DNA of 26,627 nucleotides from a virus. The stretch is taken from IMG/VR virus record IMGVR_UViG_3300046010_004033, positions 1 through 26,627 of that record. One strand, given 5' to 3'. Of this stretch, positions 18,801 to 25,150 are shown in pieces; position 1 is the stretch's first letter, and every line of letters starts with the position of its first letter. The notes beneath the pieces were generated by a model that saw only the letters and a program-made list of their open reading frames with translations, made no database searches and had not been told where the DNA came from. Made by a program: the position numbers and the translations under genes.

Positions 18801-21800
18801 GGACTAGCAGCCATCCAGAAAGATGCCTACTTTGGCACCAGCCTGACTATCTGTAGTAACAACTGTGCGATTTATATTGGCGCACCTAACTATGACAATG
18901 GTACTGAATACAATAGTGGTGCTGTATGGAAATTCCATAACAAAGGTAGATTATATGGTACTAACACAGCCTATGGAACAAATCCAATATTCACCCCTGG
19001 TGATACGATTCGACTAAATGACTTTGAAGTTACAGTAAGTGGTCGGTTAATGCCAACTGCATTTGATGTAAGTACGGCTACATCTATACTTGATATACCA
19101 TCAAACTATGTAAGCGCCAATATACTTGCACTTAGCAGTGATATTGTAGCTAATGTTGGTCAAGTTATAAGTCAAAATTTTGGCAGTGGCTATTATGCTA
19201 ATGTAATCGTATTAGAAAATACTACTCCGAGCACCAGTAACGTAGTCGTAGCATCTAAATTTATCACAGTAGGTGGTAACATCAGGCTTGGCGGGTACAT
19301 GACTGCTAATGTATTTAACTATGGTCCTGGTAATGTAGTAACTGTATATGCTAATACCGGTGCAGGATACAACGGTACTGTATCATCTGCTTATCCAATG
19401 GCCAGCTTAGATAGCTTAGTTTCTGATATTAATTCAGCTGGTATATTAGGTGTATCAGCTACTAATAGTGCAGGGCGCCTGAGATTAGATTCTGATGTTA
19501 CTGTGGCCAAGGATCTACTGCGTATAGTATCCGGTGTTCGCCAGCCCGGCAGTGCCGGAGTCCTTGCAGCGTCTAATACGATAGTGTTCGCATTCATGCA
19601 GATCATCATCAATCCCTTTGGTAATCCTGGAGAGTACTTTGGTAACAAGGTCAAACTAGCGGCCAATGCCTACATGTTGGTCATTGGTAGTCGTCGTGGT
19701 ACTACCAGGAAGTTAACCACATTTGATGCGACCACTACAGCACTAGGCACGAGATTTGATGATGAGACCACAAGATGGTTTGATAGCATACAGGGCAGTG
19801 GTAGCGTGTACATCTATGAGTTATATGATGATCCTCGTAATCAAGTTGAAAATCCAGGACGCTATGCTTATGCGCAACAACTTGATCCAGGTGATCTAGT
19901 TCCGGGCAGCCAATTTGGTGCCGCTGTAGACATCGAAGGAACATTCATCACTGTGTCAGCTCCTAGTGCTACGGTAGCTAATGCCGCACCTAACTCAGGT
20001 ACAGTTTATATATTTTCTAACCCAACTATGACTCGCGGGTGGGAATTGATACGTTATCAACAACCTAAAGTTGATGTGGAAAGCATCAATAGGATCTATC
20101 TATACAGTAATCAAACTAATACTATCTTAGCTGACCTACAGTTCATCGACCCAGCCAAAGGTAAGATCTTTGGTCAGGCTGAACAGGAAATATCATTCAA
20201 GACAGAATATGATCCCGCAATCTATAATAGAGGATCTAACCCAGCTGCAGATATCAACACTAACATCTATTGGAGCAGCAATCAAGTTGGTAAGGTATGG
20301 TGGAATCTATCAAGAGTCCGATATGTTGACTATGAACAAGATACACTAACCTACCGCAGCCTATATTGGGGACAACTATTCCCAGGTTCAACTATTGAAA
20401 TCTACGAATGGGTAGAAAGTACTGTATCACCAAGCCAATATGTGATAAATGGTGGAGATGGTATACCTAAGTATGCCGATGATTCAGCTTATGTAGAAGA
20501 TATAACTGTGGACGCATTCACTGGTATAATCACCACCAAATACTATTATTGGGTCATCAACAAGACCAGTGTTGATCCTAATGATCCTACTAGACGCATA
20601 CCGATATCAGCTGTAGCAGATCTTATAGCTAATCCTAAAAATCAGAACATTGCCTATGCGGCCATGATACGCCGTGATGCTATAGCATTTTATAATGTAA
20701 GTGACTATCTAAGTGCCGATAATACTATTATGCATTTGGATCATCAGCTGACAATCAACTCAGACATCATACACAGTGAATACCAATTAGTACAGAAAGA
20801 CAACATCAATGATCCAGTTCCAGTCAAGATAGTCGACAAGTTGATCGACAGCCTATCTGGGATAGATCGCAACGGATCAACCGTGCCTGATCCTAAACTG
20901 AGTCCAGCTGACCGCTATGGTATTGAAATACGTCCAAGGCAAAGTATGTTTGAAGATCGTCTACGGGCTGGTAGCGAGATGGTATTGTATGTAAATAATA
21001 TCTTACTAGCTAATCCCGTGGTTGAACAGTTTAGCCTAGAAGGAATGAATGCCGCAGAACCTATACCTAATATCAAACTAGGTGAATATGATCAAAGCGT
21101 AGCTACTGAAATAGAATTAGAATATATCGATACAGATGAACTTGATCCCGGATATCGAGTCTTGGTCTTGACTGATATCGGCCAAGAGGGGCTATGGGTA
21201 CTGTATGTGCTATCAGAACAAAAATCCTGGGAGATCGTTCGCATTCAAAGTTACAAGACTAGTCTATATTGGCAATACACAGATTGGTATGGAGTTAAGG
21301 CCGATGGTGCCAGATATAGCAGCACCGACAAACCTGATTTCAGCGTGAACACCGCTAATGATGCACTAAAACTAGCAGCCACAGAGGGACAACTGATCTA
21401 TATCAGCAATGCCACAGGTAATAATACCTGGCAACTGGTAGAAGTAGAAACTGATGGCAGTTTTAAAGTGGTTGGTATACAGAATGGAACTATACAGGTG
21501 GATCAACGTCTGGTAGATTTTGCCGGACAGGGTCTGGGATTTGGTAATCAGGATTTTGACAGCAACAGATTTGATCAGAACCCAAATATAGAAATTAGAA
21601 ATATCTTAACAGCGTTGAAAAATGACATATTTGTCAACACTCTCCAAGGTGAATTTAACAAGTTATTCTTTGTCATGGTCAATTATCTATTGACTGAACA
21701 GACCTATGTTGATTGGTTGTTTAAGAGCAGTTTTATCAGCGTCACACACAAACTTAGAACTCTCAGTCAGTTTCCTAGTTATGTTGTTGATAATCAAACC

Positions 21801-24800
21801 TACTATCAAGATTACATCAATGAAGTTAAACCTTTCAGAACCAAGATTCGTGAATACACGATTGATTATATTGGCGACGATAGTTTTGATGGGGACATTA
21901 CTGACTTTGATTTACCCGCTTATTATGACACATCAACAGGATACGGTATATTCCGTAGCCCCAGCGGCGAACGTCCTTATGTAGATCAAGATTCAGCTAC
22001 ATGGCAGACATGGCCATGGAACCAATGGTATAACAATCGCGATCTGCAGGTTTCTAGCATAAGGATAACAAATCCTGGTCAGGGTTACACGTTACCTCCT
22101 ATAGTTACTATAGTCAGTACTGATGGTAAGGGATCAGGAGCAACCGCCTTGGCCACTCTAGATGGTAACACTGGTGGAATAGCTATTATCACGGTCACAG
22201 ATCCAGGTAGTGCTTATACCACCACACCAACAGTGATCATCAACGGCAGCACCATTGGCAATATTATAGCCATTGGCGGCAACGTTTCTACAACATCTAC
22301 AAATACCTACACACTGTCAACAGTTACTGGTTTATTTGTTGGTATGACTGCTAACACAGCGTTTGCCGCTGATACGCAGATCACCAGCATTGATGAAGGC
22401 AATCTGCAGATAACCATGGACGCCGGCAATCTTACTACATTTACTGGTAGCGTCATCAGCTTTGGTTATCCAGGACAAGAAACAGGAACTCCGGCAACTG
22501 CCTATGCGGTCATGAGAAATCCGCAGACAAGAAACTTTGATACCACTATCAAATTTGATCGTATTACCTACGATAGCACGGTGCAGGAATGGCAATCTAA
22601 TACAGCTTATACAGTAGGACAGATCATCACCCATGCTCATCTTGATGGAAATGTTATGATCCGCAAGGCCTATGAGGTAACTGCAAACGCAGTTTCAGGA
22701 ACCACATTCCTTGCTAGTGATTATACAGAATATGCCGCTGGCCGTTTTGACAATGCAAATGATCGAATCGTGGGCTATTACGAACCTGGTAGCATCATGC
22801 CAACAGTTGATGTGATCTCTGTACCGTTAACACTGGCCAACAGTGCTACAAATACAAATACCATATATGTATATTCCGTAGATGGGATATTTCCTGGTAT
22901 GTACATTGGTAATTTAGGTGTCAGATCAGGATATATCACTGAAATAGTAGGCAACGTATCAGTGATGATTGACAGTGTTGGATCCATGGGAACCATCGTT
23001 GGTAATCTGGTTGCCGGTAGCAGGATCGTGACCGGAGTGATTGGAGACATTACTGCTATCCGTGCAGATGAAATAGTTACGAACATAGGACAGGTCCTAG
23101 GTGACTATGTAACAGGCCCTGGCATATCATTAAACACTACTGTGACAGCAAATACCGTAGCTGGTACTATTTCATTAAGCAATCAAGCCGCTACGACTGC
23201 TAATTTTGCAAACATAATCTATGGTGGTACAGTCATATCTGTGTCGCAGATAACACTCAGTGTTCCTGTATCTCTAGCAACCAATGATACTATCACAGCA
23301 AGATATGAAAGCCTAGATCAGTTGATCACGGGCATTGATTATCCTAATGCTCCAGTTAGATCACCAACTTTCCGTTCTGATCCACTATTTGGTCGTAACT
23401 GGGATAACGCTGCCTATGATGGAGTCCAATATAGCCGAGATGGTATTGCCTTGTTATCAACTAATGCCTACGATATTTCTCTATACAGCTTGTACGGCGG
23501 AACTCTAGGATTCGCTCCCGAAGATCTCATTACCTATGGTGGCGATTTTATTGACACATATCACAGCCGTGCTCCTGAAGAACTAGTGCCTGGTATCACA
23601 TTTGATACTTTAGACATGAGAATCTATACCAAGATTGATGCTAATGCCAATGTCATAGCTTATCGTGTGTTTAATAACATGCTGGGAGATACAGGATATC
23701 TACGCATATCTTCGGCTAACACTACTGCACTAACATCTCAATTGACTATCAATGACAGTGAAATATATGTGGCAGATGCTACAAAATTAAGTGCTCCAGA
23801 TAAACTAACAGCCACACCCGGAGTCATATTCATCAACGGTGAACGCATCACCTATTATAGAAACTACAGTAGTGAAGTAGTAACATGGACAGCTAGTACC
23901 AATTTTGTAGTAGGCAGTATTTTAAATTATGGTAATGTCATAACATTTAGCTCACCAATCACAGCTAATCGCGGAGAATATATTGCACAGGCAAATGTTG
24001 GTGCTAACGCAATCGTTACAGCCAACGTGGTAAATTCTACAACAGTACCGGTTTACTATGCAACCGCCACAGCATTTAGTCTAGGTGCTAATACTATACA
24101 AGTAACTTCTGGTATTAATGCAGTACAGATATCGGAAATTCTAGCATCAGGTAATGCACAAATATGGAGTGTGGCTGGCAACAGCAACATCAGAGTTACT
24201 ACAACCGCAGTGCTGACCACGGGTACAGAGATACAGTTTAATACAAGTTTTGGTAATGTTGTTGGTAACATCACCTACTACATAGAATCAGTGTATGGTA
24301 ATGCGGCCACAAGTCCAACGGTACCTGTGGCCAATGTTATTAAAATTGCTAACACAGCTAACGGTGCTCCTGTAACTGATCTGGTTGCGAATTTCTACAG
24401 TAATATCACAGCCAATGTTATTACTATAGTTGATTACAATGCTTACCCTATAACTAGTGCTGAGGCCTACTACAAGACCACAGGTAATGTCAATTCTATA
24501 ACATTCAACTATGCTAACGTAGTTCAATTGCCTAGCCTAAATATCCTGAGCCAGATCCATAGAGGTACACAGGGCACAGGCAGTGCCGGTGTTTATCCTG
24601 TTGGAATGGAGGTACTAGATGGTGGTCGAGATCAATTGGTTCCAGCAACTGCAAACGTCAGCAGAATAACTACCACAGCTACTAGTGGACAAACAGTATT
24701 CCCAACACCTAGATATCAACTAAGATCTAGTACAGACAATCAACAACAACTGAGGGTTTCTGTAAACGGTACACCAACATTCATCAATGCCTACAACGAA

Positions 24801-25148
24801 GTTGCTAGTTCATCGACCACAGTCAGCTACACAGGTACAGATGGTAATCTAGTAACTGTAATCGTAGAATACGGCAATACCATCACATTTGTTACTGGGT
24901 TAACTAGTGGTAGCACAGTCGTAGCTGAAGTTGATGTTTATTATGCTAACGTATGGTATAACAGTGGAATCGGCACAATAACTGACGGTTTAGGATTTAC
25001 TGGTGCAAATACCACAGCAACAAACTTCCTAAGGGGTTACCCAGTAACCAGCACAGCGATACCTGGTGTAAGTAATCCTGTGACCACTGAAGATGCGATA
25101 AATACACTAACCACTGAAACAGATGATGAAATATATACTGAGGATTAG
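9855..25148 (+). CDS. Giant baseplate/virion structural protein in gene 7 position (5097 residues)
   Basis: This single open frame encodes roughly 550 kDa. It directly follows the gp6-like gene, where T4 has gene 7 (1032 residues), so a wedge role is inferred from order. Conserved-looking core blocks: 1-145 (QKFLSATMDQLVSEPDLETL, NYQLEPSIVIRD, FSQYYWTP); about 1516-1660 (TPWEMLGFSAEPDWW, WDDLEAGLIRYGDRAG); about 2133-2212 (TQIEFYKGFIKQKGTANAVN, then YEEWAMRVGEYGALDSN); about 3949-4026 (TYVDWLFKSSFISVTHKLRT, NEVKPFRTKIREYTIDYIGD). Between and inside these lie a degenerate and a complete cupredoxin-like module (153-255, 392-482), seven FG-GAP blades (2471-3395), a Gly-Tyr beta repeat (4073-4132), and several Asn/Val/Thr-rich beta modules. 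No signal peptide or membrane segment was seen. Only a weak ribosome site (GAG, 12 bases upstream) in an AT-rich leader precedes the ATG. The frame is intact throughout. Virion structural role is fairly sure; equivalence to gp7 is not proven. Confidence 0.75.
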   Translation: MAIRKTQTFLPQIFQTDTNQKFLSATMDQLVSEPDLETLYGYIGRKFSPTFVNSDSYVIESSADRQNYQLEPSIVIRDKQKNITFFASYLDLLAKIRYYGGITTDQSRLFEQEYYTFDPLISYDKFVNFSQYYWTPSGPDPVEVSTSGVDLTVTYTVERDAPNNRYIFKNNGVGYNSIILARGGVYEFVVDQPGHPLWIQTELGTDGKLIATPTLSSRTVLGVENNGTDQGTITFRVPQSTAQDRFLNMPIAAEVEYAAPLPYAALQNKTVSQFLAAYPQYGGITGQLNGKELIFINSSAYDNLGEAAWTNANVNYGSQTANVANVAIGAVGTNTLKLNSVQNVYANLIITGTGIPAGTTVVNVSTGGSSILQTFLVTTVPNPDTPPPNSIYQLNGANKPILTLIRGGVYTFDQSSASNINHPLAFQDSTGAAFTRGVISTGTPGTAGAQTVFTVPSDAPDSLLYRCTTHGNGMGNTIIVSGVNITLSANLTANAAGSYSFVSTEYNSGYNVPDADRFDVWKVVYVDAGITNSSGGIDYLVQLVRTTNINTNEKVYIRYGLVNANKLYYKDFDGFLKEVPLITATLNNLWIQDATVGTLYQPVQIVEYAGWTIDANEEIIGKQNYTSPNGVEFTSGLKVQFGDDVTPASYQNRQFYVELVGDLGSGIRLVPVDELVTPEAYNDENATNYPLIRIILSEQVTENIPTGTTILIGTTSVLTYEEVILGKNYITTLTSVDQSQIGEVVSGLGIPEGSIVSSVRLNTVFPDYITINKASRDRNAWSRNNRWTHVDVILATAEYNGVQPVFDQSSRAQRPIIQFESDIQLINEGRVAKAPIDILDTTTLNAFTDLQGKTFSTAFGITLFDGLRVVFAADQDPLVNSKIYVVNLVQYDVDSFGRPSGPIYINLTLADDGEVDAYSTVVVKLGEYKGSQWWYDGVQWNESQQKTSLQQAPLFDILDNTGKSISTYPRSTFRGTKIFSYVEGTGTVDPVLGFALSYKTFQTQGDIKFQNYFNTDTFEYITADGVLTTDKINLNYIQKIRDAATLVPKNTWLTVPEASRQYQQISYIYDGSNNPFPIDITPVASVTIPSVKVFQNFVYLDPSNWTLANNEITLLTLTEQDEGDQIDILIYSRDVSKLGFYQVPQNLDLNAQNIDIDTLTLGQIRNHLIAQAQNSTILVGEVLAQSNLRDIDIKQQGGTILQHSAPTPYASLFLIDEKANFVNGLRFAQQEYTRFKNKFLELSTSLNGINADDPVASVDLIITRITQVKNRTFPWYYSDMVPYGPLKNIVGQIGSIDGFEIFDPLKLNYEITEIFNDQELSNKAVLVYLNNVQLIRGIEYNFSTDTPSINFTTELAVGDIVKIVEYSNTDGNYIPETPSKLGLWPTYVPEIFLDDTYRVPTTVIRGHDGSITPSFGDYRDQFLLELEKRIYNNIKLPQNSVFGDIFRVIPGKFRDSDYSLAEINQLSSIDFLNWIGNNKLDYSTNDTFDPNDQFTWNYAESTDRIDGSKLQGSWRACYQYFYDTIRPHITPWEMLGFSAEPDWWQAFYGPGPYTGGNKLLWDDLEAGLIRYGDRAGVDINYRRPGLSAVIPVDVNGNLLSPAQALSRSFNSKRTASAWAIGQYGPVEFAWRNSSEFPYAIQQALALAKPGRYFGSLIDTYNYTPLNLLNDLDELPDGTVAGSQQYLTRTTNHHLTQDAVNFNGNTNSGTVYRGSGYINWVADYLTNLGINPTAYLIPLLENFQVNLGYKLAGFTDQRYLEVLAEQVSPTSTNASVLVPDENYKIYLNENPVPVDKIVYSAVIVEKTTNGYSVRGYDLFNSYFTIIPSVVNSNASRITVQNRSATIYNNYQNLKLQVPYGYEFTTPQQVSDFLISYERFLVAQGFTFTETDPTLNEIRNFRLSVKEFLYWSQQGWKPGSIIVLSPVAETINAISVNSITAGIEDSQYGSKVLDQNFGLVKNNNYTVVRTPNTFKLSLNNSASVIAYVEVNLVQYEHALVFDNLTVFNDVIYQPESGSRQYRLKLVGQKTAAWDGSLSPAGFIYNSGVVATWNQGRDYLKGDLVDYKNQYYTALQDVAANPAFQFQFWQQIDASQIRTGLLPNFSTLAVQSQGYYDSYSKIRDEDQLSFSHALIGFKPRQYLADLGLSRTTQIEFYKGFIKQKGTANAVNEMLTATFNNLSSDIKFYEEWAMRVGEYGALDSNPFVEIPLDEQAFGANPSVARFLTAADNNLADGVSSFNQSQLYKSYGSYTGNVALNRNQYSNVDNDIPTAGYVNIDDVDLAIFDLADYVDLNNDIANMGSGYTIWVAKDFTQDWNVYRVTETNNSVRQVANASNGYVTFTTKTPHGFISGDIFLVKDFLTAFNGFYQVHRVMSLNEVMVTYAGSTANLTTLSGSGMLLRMDSMRFKYIEDSRIYGLTNPPNGWKVGDKIWIDDDAETTAVQGQPFGTQPNGTWKVYEKQTPWTYQQELLKGLGSYTTDDGYGTSIKMSADGLIVVAGSPQSGVTGSVSTFLKNYEGVFLESFSISPLGANTRTFGSAVDLATRSDGSVTLGVGAPTSFTANANVAVGLVYIYNKSLSSTSFERGQVLVGNTGDLFGTSLAFNQTGEWVYVGAPGTNRMYAYGLNRFISPQEQVTSVNDKNILTINDGILANIGDIISQPATGARATIVDIIDAGNLEVDNVTNFYYGANIIIANVTVDATVFITSGAYVNDTARFPRTKSNISITNSIPLTFVPEVIINGNVDPNSLLITNDGKTYIPTVDYVIVSNVLAVGGYDVSFISGNVEQSDVTIRQQPYYQLVQELPMSSTGISSVTDAEYGFALSSSFGGEQVAVGAPKDTVNVGVFATTTTSDIEVSINVGVLTSSILYQGNVASLTSYNEYTGSGAVYVWDRVIEAFNTITDAVSGTGGQDYRTVNPIASVYKVTLDNIEVTNYTVANAAGNISGVRDTIRFVSPPPIGRVMFVEVNKFNLLERIVGVDSLEGGLAAIQKDAYFGTSLTICSNNCAIYIGAPNYDNGTEYNSGAVWKFHNKGRLYGTNTAYGTNPIFTPGDTIRLNDFEVTVSGRLMPTAFDVSTATSILDIPSNYVSANILALSSDIVANVGQVISQNFGSGYYANVIVLENTTPSTSNVVVASKFITVGGNIRLGGYMTANVFNYGPGNVVTVYANTGAGYNGTVSSAYPMASLDSLVSDINSAGILGVSATNSAGRLRLDSDVTVAKDLLRIVSGVRQPGSAGVLAASNTIVFAFMQIIINPFGNPGEYFGNKVKLAANAYMLVIGSRRGTTRKLTTFDATTTALGTRFDDETTRWFDSIQGSGSVYIYELYDDPRNQVENPGRYAYAQQLDPGDLVPGSQFGAAVDIEGTFITVSAPSATVANAAPNSGTVYIFSNPTMTRGWELIRYQQPKVDVESINRIYLYSNQTNTILADLQFIDPAKGKIFGQAEQEISFKTEYDPAIYNRGSNPAADINTNIYWSSNQVGKVWWNLSRVRYVDYEQDTLTYRSLYWGQLFPGSTIEIYEWVESTVSPSQYVINGGDGIPKYADDSAYVEDITVDAFTGIITTKYYYWVINKTSVDPNDPTRRIPISAVADLIANPKNQNIAYAAMIRRDAIAFYNVSDYLSADNTIMHLDHQLTINSDIIHSEYQLVQKDNINDPVPVKIVDKLIDSLSGIDRNGSTVPDPKLSPADRYGIEIRPRQSMFEDRLRAGSEMVLYVNNILLANPVVEQFSLEGMNAAEPIPNIKLGEYDQSVATEIELEYIDTDELDPGYRVLVLTDIGQEGLWVLYVLSEQKSWEIVRIQSYKTSLYWQYTDWYGVKADGARYSSTDKPDFSVNTANDALKLAATEGQLIYISNATGNNTWQLVEVETDGSFKVVGIQNGTIQVDQRLVDFAGQGLGFGNQDFDSNRFDQNPNIEIRNILTALKNDIFVNTLQGEFNKLFFVMVNYLLTEQTYVDWLFKSSFISVTHKLRTLSQFPSYVVDNQTYYQDYINEVKPFRTKIREYTIDYIGDDSFDGDITDFDLPAYYDTSTGYGIFRSPSGERPYVDQDSATWQTWPWNQWYNNRDLQVSSIRITNPGQGYTLPPIVTIVSTDGKGSGATALATLDGNTGGIAIITVTDPGSAYTTTPTVIINGSTIGNIIAIGGNVSTTSTNTYTLSTVTGLFVGMTANTAFAADTQITSIDEGNLQITMDAGNLTTFTGSVISFGYPGQETGTPATAYAVMRNPQTRNFDTTIKFDRITYDSTVQEWQSNTAYTVGQIITHAHLDGNVMIRKAYEVTANAVSGTTFLASDYTEYAAGRFDNANDRIVGYYEPGSIMPTVDVISVPLTLANSATNTNTIYVYSVDGIFPGMYIGNLGVRSGYITEIVGNVSVMIDSVGSMGTIVGNLVAGSRIVTGVIGDITAIRADEIVTNIGQVLGDYVTGPGISLNTTVTANTVAGTISLSNQAATTANFANIIYGGTVISVSQITLSVPVSLATNDTITARYESLDQLITGIDYPNAPVRSPTFRSDPLFGRNWDNAAYDGVQYSRDGIALLSTNAYDISLYSLYGGTLGFAPEDLITYGGDFIDTYHSRAPEELVPGITFDTLDMRIYTKIDANANVIAYRVFNNMLGDTGYLRISSANTTALTSQLTINDSEIYVADATKLSAPDKLTATPGVIFINGERITYYRNYSSEVVTWTASTNFVVGSILNYGNVITFSSPITANRGEYIAQANVGANAIVTANVVNSTTVPVYYATATAFSLGANTIQVTSGINAVQISEILASGNAQIWSVAGNSNIRVTTTAVLTTGTEIQFNTSFGNVVGNITYYIESVYGNAATSPTVPVANVIKIANTANGAPVTDLVANFYSNITANVITIVDYNAYPITSAEAYYKTTGNVNSITFNYANVVQLPSLNILSQIHRGTQGTGSAGVYPVGMEVLDGGRDQLVPATANVSRITTTATSGQTVFPTPRYQLRSSTDNQQQLRVSVNGTPTFINAYNEVASSSTTVSYTGTDGNLVTVIVEYGNTITFVTGLTSGSTVVAEVDVYYANVWYNSGIGTITDGLGFTGANTTATNFLRGYPVTSTAIPGVSNPVTTEDAINTLTTETDDEIYTED
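10311..10619 (+). other. Degenerate cupredoxin-like module in the giant protein (residues about 153-255)
   Basis: The segment has the same outline as the better module downstream: a strand ending in ILARGGVYEFVVDQPGHPLW, a middle loop, then GTITFRVP followed by the closing strand RFLNMPIAAEV. His195 in GHP matches the first His of the second module, but the Cys and second His of a copper site are missing. Fold assignment is by pattern only. Confidence 0.4.
11028..11300 (+). other. Cupredoxin-like module with full type 1 copper ligand set (residues about 392-482)
   Basis: The module opens with YQLNGANKPILTLIRGGVYT, has NHPLAF with His422, and closes with FTVPSDAPDSLLYRC followed by TTHGNGMGNTIIV. 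This gives Cys467, His470 and Met474. His, then Cys-x2-His-x3-Met near the C-terminal end, is the ligand order of plastocyanin-type sites; plastocyanin has one more residue between His and Met. Similar modules occur in structural proteins of marine phages. Whether copper is bound is unknown. Confidence 0.6.
17265..20039 (+). other. Seven-bladed FG-GAP-type beta-propeller with inserts (residues about 2471-3395)
   Basis: Seven segments share an opening aromatic-Gly-x-Ser/Ala, a strand ending in V-G-A-P or a near form, and a closing strand of the type S-G-x-V-Y-x-Y. The openings are at residues about 2480 (GYGTSI, AGSP), 2534 (TFGSAV, VGAP), 2595 (LFGTSL, VGAP), 2817 (EYGFAL, VGAP), 2993 (YFGTSL, IGAP), 3262 (YFGNKV, IGSR) and 3354 (QFGAAV, VSAP). 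Closing strands include VYIYNKS, AVYVWDR, AVWKFHN, SVYIYEL and TVYIFSN. This is the FG-GAP pattern of integrin alpha propellers. Blades 1-3 are 54-61 residues apart; later ones are stretched by inserts to 92-269. Confidence 0.7.
22071..22250 (+). repeat. Gly-Tyr beta repeat pair in the giant protein (residues about 4073-4132)
   Basis: Two copies of a repeat, N/D-P-G-x-x-Y-T followed by a Pro-x-V-x-I strand: NPGQGYTLPPIVTIVSTDG and DPGSAYTTTPTVIING, joined by a segment GSGATALATLDGNTGG. The pattern is typical of short beta-rich repeats in phage structural proteins. Start-to-start distance is 43 residues. No enzymatic role is suggested. Confidence 0.6.
25097..25104 (+). promoter_or_regulatory. 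Candidate late promoter GATAAATA before the fibre-like gene
   Basis: GATAAATAC lies inside the last codons of the giant gene (coding Ala-Ile-Asn-Thr), 46 bases before the ATG at 25151. It is identical over nine bases to the site at 6149 before the gp6-like gene. A separate promoter would let the short fibre-like genes be expressed independently of the 15-kb giant gene. Function is inferred from the match only. Confidence 0.4.
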
Positions 25149-25150
25149 AA

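Noticed and set aside
9855-25148. The giant gene as a tape-measure protein
   Set aside because: It is beta-rich and modular, lacks long helical heptad stretches and membrane segments, and sits beside gp6; in T4-like phages the tape measure is gp29, elsewhere in the genome.
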